Origin: Scleroderma bovista
Taxonomy: Eukaryota > Basidiomycota > Agaricomycetes > Boletales > Sclerodermataceae
Assembly (NCBI GenBank): GCA_037178675.1
Contig: JAYMGJ010000409.1
Span: 16,529-80,528, forward strand
Reading direction: 5' to 3'
Length of the DNA: 64,000 nt
Made by a program: the position numbers and the translations under genes. The notes under the pieces are model-generated. The model did not search any database. It was not told where the DNA came from and saw only the letters and a list, made by a program, of their open reading frames with translations. The stretch's first letter is position 1. Every line of letters begins with the position of its first letter. Positions 57,174 through 64,000 of this stretch are shown one piece after another.

Positions 57174-58308
57174 AGTTATCAGCTAGCTAGGAAACCGCGT
57201 GTCCCTGCAGTGGAAGAGGAGACACTGAAAAAAACGGGATTGGACAGCCAAATCGCAAGAAGGTTGGGAACTTTTATCTTACATCTTGTACATACATACA
57301 CCATGATCGAGGCACAGAGAGTTCATCATGCGCCCGCATACCGAACTAATTCATTGTGTCACATCAACCAAATATGTACACGCCTTGTCAGACAGACTCA
57401 CTGATCTCCGTCTCGGGCGCCCTTTGTTCCGTAACTCCTTCCCATACTTTTGCGGCGAGGTAAACAAGTGCAGAGTCGACAGCGAGGTGAACCTATAGCT
57501 GAGTGTGCGGCAACAATCTGATATATAACGCTCCGGAGACATCTATATCTGCACAAGCAACAAGCGAGAATAAACGGGACACGAGAAGCATAAGGCACGG
57601 AAAATGTGAAAGAACGAAAGAAAGAAACCAGGATGAAAAGGTACACGGTGTGAACAACACACGACAGTTTACGAGAACGACACCAGGATAAAGTAATGCA
57701 ACAAGAGAACAACGCGAAGGCGATGAGAATGGAATAAAAGATACAAAGGGCGATGCATCAATGAGAGTCCAATGATGCGAAACGTGATGTGATAATGAGT
57801 GACAGGAGTCCACTATGACGAGAGATGGGTGCAACAAAAGGCTGCAACAATAACCCATTGACTTACAACGGGAATTCAATAACCAGTATACCATTTGATA
57901 GGTGGGCCAATGTGAGGGCTCCGTGACGTCAAGTGCAAGAGATCTTTATTCAAAACAACCGGTCACGAGGTTTCTTGCTACAGCACTTTAGTGCTTAATT
58001 CACACTTTAGCTGTTGGATCTCACCATTGAGACTGTTGGAACTTCACAAACACATGGAATGCTTGTCGGCTCTTGTTGCATTTCATTGATTTCCATGATA
58101 CCAGGAGCTCAATGAAAATCTTGGTGCACGTGAATCTAATAAATGATCGTGGGCAGTGATGCATAATGATGGTGATCGATTTCCCATGATATCATGTTTT
58201 CTTGCATAGCGCTCTAGACAATGGCGAGCAGTAAGTTGTGGGGGAGGTTGGAATAGTAGCGCTTGTATTATATAAGCCTCACCATAATCTATTTCCATTT
58301 CCATTACC
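57174..58308. other. Spacer between duplication units
   Basis: 57174-57404 continues the similarity with 63506-63640 of unit 2. Beyond it the sequence is unique to this place; A-rich coding-like frames at 57493-57894 (minus) are not convincing. The last 250 bases should be the promoter of the helical protein gene, with a TATATAA at about 58269. Confidence 0.5.
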
Positions 58309-60527
58309 ATGACCCAGATGGACGACAACATCGATAAGTTTCTCGATGTCCGCTCTCCAGAGAAATTAATCCAGAACTTGAGACGTATCTTCTCCAAGCT
58401 GTTAGATCCTGATGAAGATCCCATCTTCGTGCTCAAATACATGGTAATGTTTCTCTGTTTCATTTGGCCCCTCAGCACTTCAGATTCATAGCCGTCGTCG
58501 TCAGGACGCCATCAAAGCGAGGTTGGAGAAAAGGGGAACCGTGGAAACACATGCTATTGGACTCGATGGCTTTGGAAAGGCATGTGTATCTGCGGGGATT
58601 GTGAAGACGACATCGGAGTTTGTGAAACTCTATCCACCCTCGACTTCATACTCAAAGGAAATATACATGGCACAATACAAGGCACTGTCTTTTCTGTATC
58701 ATCTTTTCGTGGCTGGTGGTGTGATGGAGCGAGCTACCTTGATCGATCAGATCCTATCGCACGGTGTGGTTGGTGTCCTGCTACAAGTAAGCATATATCC
58801 CTGTTCATCCGTGGATGGGCTAGAGAATGATGAAATGTGTAGACACTACTACACCACCATCTTTACACCCTTCGGTATCTTGCAGCCGAGATTATCATTA
58901 CTGTCTCTTCTTCGGTGACACTCCCCGTGAGAGTGACTCCGGCTGTGACATCTGGGATTGTGGTTGGCTTGTGCCAACTCGCCTTGGAGGGTTCAGAGAG
59001 ACTGATAGAGCAGTTAAATACCCCCGCACTTGACTGGATCTGGGAATTGCCCTGGAAAGTAGCAGTGCGTTGTCCAGTCCATAACACTTGTCGCCCTCGT
59101 TCAGTCCTGCGTAGATGCCGATTCTTACGGATCCAGTTGATGTGGTAAATGACCTTGCGCACTTTCAGGAATTTATCGTATCTGGTGTTTGCTTGCTCCT
59201 CCGGACCGAACCACCCCTTACATGCAGGCATCGCCTTGAGCTTCTCAAAGGAGAACCCGAAATACTCGATCTTCTATTTGACTGTGCTATTATACCCCGT
59301 CTGTCCCTCTTCCCCACAAGCCTTGTCTGCTCTGTGGCGTGCGACGCGTTGATTTTGTTATTCCAGTGGCCATCGCATATTGTGCCGGGGGTATCAACAC
59401 CGATGGATGCCACACTGAAAATGCAACACTGGAAAGCGTTATCTCACTGCTTGGCCATTCTTACATCGCGGAAGGATTGGGCCGAAAAGATAATAGATGT
59501 TTGGATGAAGGTGGAAGAGGAAGACTACAAGGGACTTCAAACGTAGGATTTTGATTCTAGGCATTTTACCATTTCCTCTAACTATACTGTTTCAGGGTGC
59601 TCGAGAGGGCACCAAAAGGGAATTTTCCAGCGCCGTCAGTGGATAAGTCAATTGTCGCCATCGCCGAGAATCGAGGTATGTATCAATGTGTCTAACTGCA
59701 AAAGGGTTCTCTTACCCTTCCTAGGATTGATACGCTTAGCAATTCTAAGGCTAATATCGACTTTAACTCATGCTGCTGAATCTTGTGGCGTGACCAATGC
59801 TGAAATCGAGTCACTCCTTCGCATTGCTTACACAGCTTCCCGAAGAATTCGTCGACAAGGGGAGTGTAGAAATCTTGTCGATTATTTGTCGCATGTTGAA
59901 CTCAGCGTGGGCAACGACGACTCTACTGCGGCTACGCAGCCTACCCAAGGCCCAAAAGTGTTATTCAAGATTGCCAGCGAGTGTGTCCTGGGTCCTACAG
60001 CCCTTGTACGACTTCTCGTCGTGCTTGCACAGCGTAAAGCCCTTGATGCCATCCAGGGATTGAAAAAGGCCCCTAATGGATTATCTTCCTACACATCCCT
60101 CCATCACGTGCAACAGATCACCCACCCCGCAGTCATACAACGGTTTCTAAGCATCGCATTGGAGCGCGTGTTGGCATGTACTGAGAAAGGCCGCAACCAT
60201 TTTTCTCAGCATCGGTATGGTCCTGCACAAATCTCGTTCACTTGCTCTGCAGAACTAGCTGCGGCACTGGTAGCGTTCGATGCTCACACGGAGGGACAAT
60301 ATAGTAACCAAGTACGAGGTATAAGAAAAGAATTGGTGATTGCGTTGTCCAATGCGTCGGCAGCGGCATTGAGCCAGAAGGAGTATTTGGAAGCGGAATG
60401 TTTTGGGCTTGGCGCCATTACTGCTGCAGAGAATTTTCCGGCGTCGGAGGGGTTGGATCCAGGCGTAGTGGAGAAGTGCAAGCGTCGGGTTAAAGAGGCT
60501 CAAAAATTCGTGAGAAAACGACATTGA
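58309..60527 (+). CDS. All-helical protein of unknown family (ARM-like repeats, TPR-like C-terminus), 647 aa
   Basis: Exons 58309-58443, 58505-58786, 58843-59058, 59115-59542, 59596-59675 and 59725-60527 sum to 648 codons. The chain starts MTQMDDNIDKFLDVRSPEKL and is helical throughout, with Leu/Ala-rich repeats such as RYLAAEIIITVSSSVTL and LRLISTLTHAAESCGVTNAE that suggest an armadillo/HEAT-like superhelix. The last 90 residues (KELVIALSNASAAALSQKEY, then LEAECFGLGAITAAENFP) have the spacing of a TPR unit. No catalytic motif, zinc finger, signal peptide or membrane segment is visible. The acceptor at 58841-58842 (TGTAG) is essential: the other obvious acceptor gives a frameshift. A broken relative lies 6.5 kb upstream, and a DUF6533 gene faces each copy. 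I do not recognise the family. Confidence 0.8.
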
Positions 60528-61820
60528 TTGGTAAGTGCTGTGATGCGTATATTCTGCTCGGGATCGTATTACAATGTGCAGCTGTCTAAATAACACTGTA
60601 AGTTAGCGAATCCTTACACAAATGTTAGGATGATCTTCCCATAGATAACAGTGCACAGATCGTAAGCGAGAAACCTGGTACAATTTGTGACTTAGTATCC
60701 GTCTGTGCAATTACCTGTAATCGCCTCAGCTGATATTCGTTGCTTTGCACTGAAGTGACTGAAGTTTACTGTCCTATTTAACTTGGTTGAGTTGGCAATT
60801 GCAAGGAATACAAGCCACGACACCAATGAAACCTGATAAAACAGACTTGAGCAGAAGAAATACATTGCAGAGTGGTGCTCACTTGAACTGCATTTTATAC
60901 CCTGCACAAACTTTTCAAAACGTGGAATGGATGGGTACCTTTAGCGTCTCTCTGGCCAGTCAATTGACAGTCCATCAACTTAGGCCATCCTTTTGTCCCT
61001 AAGTACACTCGGGCAATTGCAGTCTGCAGCACCTTTGTTACAGTACCGTGACGCACCTGTCTGCATGAAATCAGTCCTTTTCCCTATCCAGGTAGTGACA
61101 CGTATTACTTTCCTGCCTATATTATCTCTTTCCGTACCGCTGCTAGCCTCTAGGTTGCCCCTCGTCGGTTTAATCGTCGCGCGGCGAAACAAGTCCATGA
61201 GGTATTAAAAGGTTGTTTTCAATCAGTGGCCCGTAACGCAGACCCCGCAGAAGAGTATCCCACTTGTAACTTTCATACACGGATTGATCAGAGCCGTTGA
61301 AATCAAGACAGATTGCTGCTCTGTCAAGCATGTCTGGCAGGAACTGGCCCCTAGTTGCAATGGAGAAGAGAGCGGAAGATGGGTCGCGACCACAACCGAG
61401 AAAAGCAAGGAGATAGCGACCGTATCGGTCATCCCAACATTCTCATGAAGAGTGAGATACAAAGAAGGATGGAAGACGCAAGAAGAAGCTTAATTGAACA
61501 CGGGTAGAGCCGTAGACACGACGGGGAGAAAGATGCGATACTAGGAGTAGGGAGAAACGCGAGCGCAGCCGAGACGACAGATAGGACACAGGGTCGGGTA
61601 GAGAAGGTAGTAGAACCGGGCAAATGTTATGTGGACTCGAAGCTGATTTTGTTAGTATGCCAGGCGTGATTGGGAGGTTGGGAAAGCAAGGGAGATCATG
61701 GGGGAGAGGGGGCACCTGAGGGCGGAACGATTGATTTGTCCTCTTTGTCATTCCCTCTGCTTGATCAGCCTATTAAGAGAGGTATGTATTACAATTCAAT
61801 ACAGTCTTAGTATCCAGACC
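60528..61820. other. Spacer of duplication unit 2
   Basis: No gene supported. It aligns in patches with 54130-55490 of unit 1, and at 60616-60683 with 49437-49530. Confidence 0.45.
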
Positions 61821-63505
61821 TCAAACGATGTGACTACCTTCCCCTCTCTGTGACCCATCTTGAACTACGAACGTGCTTGTTCTGCGAGCAGAGATCGGAC
61901 GTAGGAGGCGCGAAGAAGCCACCTCCCGGATTGACAGGATAAGGCGGCAACCAACAGGAATTGCGATTGGTACACCCAAGAGGAGTGTGTTGGTGAGCCC
62001 CTCAATCTCGGGGCTTATGTTGTGTTTCATAGAAAGGATGAATCCGACGAGAGGGCTGCGCATCGTTGTTGTAACCTATTTAAAATAGTGACATAAATAC
62101 TCACCCGAAGAAGTATATAACATTTCCCTGGATCAGAACACTGATCAGCCATGGTCTGTCAATGCTCGCTGAATGGGAATAAGATTTATGTATTGAATAC
62201 TTGATACCCGCCCAGACGGCAAGCGCAACCAGAATGGCATCAAAGGAAAACCAAGGGACCCATATATATGCATACTCGGGAACGAGGTAATGGAAGCACA
62301 CATTTATGTCGTTGTGGTGGTGTCCTGAAATTGAAAGATGCTCGACAAATGTCTCTATAGCGAAGATCAGACCCTGCGACGGTGAAAGGTCTTAATGAAA
62401 GCCAATTGACGGACCGCGATTTATAAGACTCGTTGCAACTATAATCCACAGCGAGACACCAACTTGAGCGGCGAACAATATCACCATGAAGACCAGGAGT
62501 CTCTTCGAACAATGATAAAGGGAATAAAGACGCATCTGTAGAATCACTGCTAACTTTTCAGCAAAACTGTGCTGGATGGTGGTATTGAGACTTTACATTG
62601 TACCGACCACACAATAACAAAACTTGCCCAGATTTCAGTCCCGAACATGATGAATCGGCCTACCACTCTATTAAGTAATGGAAAGAAATGAGAAAGGAGA
62701 TCAAACATACAGCTAAATCATCACACCGACATGCTTGAAGCTGAGCAACACGACCTTGAAGTCAGAACCGAATCAATACCGTACATCTATCGTGCCTCAG
62801 CTGATACAAACACCGTGTGTTGTTTATTTTAAACTCACTTTGTCAGTTTGTTTGAAAATCTTTACTTTGCCGATCATCAGCCTGAGCATCACAGATACAA
62901 AATCGAGGATTGTCCTACGTACAGACAGTGGAAATGCTATGAGTGGAATACAAGTTTCAGTGTGCAATGCATCATATAGCAAAGGAATGACCTACAGAGT
63001 ACACAACGTTCCGAAATACCGAACCTATCCAACCTACAGTCAGAAACCGTCAATGTCATGGTAAAGAAATTCCCACGAATATATATAATGTGGAGGATAG
63101 ATTCCAACGATGCTTCTTTGTCCGCCGTGTCAGTTTATTGAGCAGAATCCATACAATAAAGGATGTACCCAGATATGCTGGACCTGAGAGCGGGTAATTG
63201 AGTGGGTCAGGAAGACACCGGCAGTGCTGTTGTAGTAGGTAGTACATACCTCTTGATCTAGGGTCAGAACTAATGCATTACATGGTCAGTAATACATTTC
63301 CAGCAAGGTGCACCAGCATTTGGCTCACAAAAGTCATAGAATAAGAACACAGTAACCGCCACTGTAGTGTATCATATAGTTCAGCGCCTGACTTTGTAGC
63401 AAATGGGCACCTACAGCGAGTTTGCCATTCCATCTGCACTGTTATTAATATATCCAAGGCATCGAATTCAGTTGCTGGTGTCGGAGATCCAACCACTATC
63501 GCCAT
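61821..63505 (-). CDS. DUF6533-type multi-pass membrane protein, duplication unit 2
   Basis: Counterpart of 55492-57173 with the same order of blocks: LQMRLYSLYHCSKRLLVFMV with ILFAAQVGVSLWIIVATS (62540-62420), YAYIWVPWFSFDAILVALAV (62275-62215), RPWLISVLIQGNVIYFFG (62155-62101) and TNTLLLGVPIAIPVGCRLIL (62005-61945), then the stop at 61821. The amino-terminal helices lie between 63505 and 63000 but are harder to follow. Because the helices and their frames are kept in both units while third positions differ, both copies seem to have been under selection after the duplication. Family function unknown. Confidence 0.6.
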
Positions 63506-64000
63506 AGATATTGGTGTATTCCCTCAGTGGGAGAGACAACACTGAAAGAAACGGGGTTGAGCAGTCAAACCACCGGAATGTTTTATCTTACATACATCAT
63601 GATCGAAGCACAGGAAGTCCATCATGCGCCCGTATACTAAACAGTGGGGTAAAACAAATATAGCCAAATATACCCATTTAGAAATAATTTGTCACGTGAA
63701 TATTTGTTCTTGATTATACACCGGGGGATTTCAAGATTTTGCGGCCGTTTATTATAGTGCATTGAAAATGGCAAATGAACTGAAAATCTTGAAATCCCCG
63801 GCGTAAGTTGTGTTGTTCGCCGTTGAACCACCGTTTCTGGACTTCAGGTTGATAGCATTTGTCCACATCGCTGCCGAAATATTAGTATAGACTTCTGTCA
63901 ATGTCATTCTCCTGAGTGGCGACTCATTGTCAGCCTTCAAGCGGTGTAATCTCTGTTACATAATGGCCCAAGCTCGGGATCCAACGCCTTCCCCTGAGCG
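63506..64000. other. Right edge, no gene; contains a palindrome
   Basis: After the end of unit 2 (about 63640) lies an inverted repeat at 63721-63801. Nothing else recognised up to the window edge. Confidence 0.4.
63721..63801. repeat. Near-perfect 19-bp inverted repeat, 41-nt loop
   Basis: CCGGGGGATTTCAAGATTTT at 63721-63740 pairs with AAAATCTTGAAATCCCCGG at about 63783-63801; the only mismatch is one extra G. It may be a small foldback element or the fused ends of a TIR element. Confidence 0.85.

Larger units (their letters stand above)
51790..63640. repeat. Tandem segmental duplication, two units of about 5.3-5.6 kb
   Basis: Unit 1 (51790-57404) and unit 2 (58309-63640) align in the same order and orientation: helical protein gene, spacer, inverted DUF6533 gene, and a 3' tail whose end is AGTTCATCATGCGCCCGCAT (unit 1) and AGTCCATCATGCGCCCGTAT (unit 2). 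Some segments are near 85-90 percent alike by eye; others, such as 53430-54130, do not align. Confidence 0.8.

Noticed and set aside
58787..58918. Apparent frameshift in the helical protein gene compared with its broken copy
   Set aside because: Using the acceptor TGTAG at 58838-58842 removes the problem: exon 3 starts in phase and reads HHLYTLRYLAAEI.

Overview
The window looks like nuclear DNA of a filamentous basidiomycete (Agaricomycetes; a polypore-like fungus is my guess, not shown). Evidence: intron-dense genes with introns mostly of 45-75 nt, GT/AG borders and a few GC donors; fungal gene families (Zn2Cys6 factor, HET domain protein, DUF6533-type multi-pass membrane proteins, ricin-B-like lectin); and housekeeping proteins that match fungal orthologues over their whole length. 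Exon models were built by hand from splice signals, reading phase and family knowledge. For most models the summed exon length is divisible by three and the protein has the usual family length.

Layout. 1-2.7 kb: two decayed-looking metabolic genes on the minus strand (extended short-chain reductase, SAM methyltransferase). 3.5-4.9 kb: intact thiolase. 4.9-10.4 kb: a gene-poor stretch. 10.4-20.5 kb: Zn2Cys6 factor, a membrane-anchored basic protein, a 737-bp TA-flanked TIR element, an 818-residue Ser-rich protein, and prephenate dehydrogenase (TYR1). 20.5-31 kb: accessory region with two further inverted-repeat elements and an array of DUF6533-type genes (one 3' fragment, two intact). 31.2-32.5 kb: a ricin-B-like lectin with an unusual Arg-rich repeat tail. 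32.9-36.6 kb: divergent ubiquitin/ESCRT pair MMS2 and HSE1. 37.2-39 kb: HET domain gene. 41.6-51.2 kb: housekeeping block CWC27, CDC8, UBC6, RSA4 and an RKM5-like methyltransferase. 51.8-63.6 kb: a diverged tandem duplication of about 5.5 kb. Each unit pairs an all-helical protein of unknown family (plus strand) with a DUF6533-type membrane protein (minus strand). The helical gene is broken in unit 1 and intact in unit 2.

The most interesting material is accessory. The two intact DUF6533 genes share a mosaic of exons with identical lengths, including 8-nt and 17-nt microexons. The duplicated gene pair has an uncharacterised helical partner. The lectin carries a repeat tail. A foldback-type element can be dated against a related, apparently empty site within the same window. 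No CRISPR, rRNA or convincing tRNA genes were seen.
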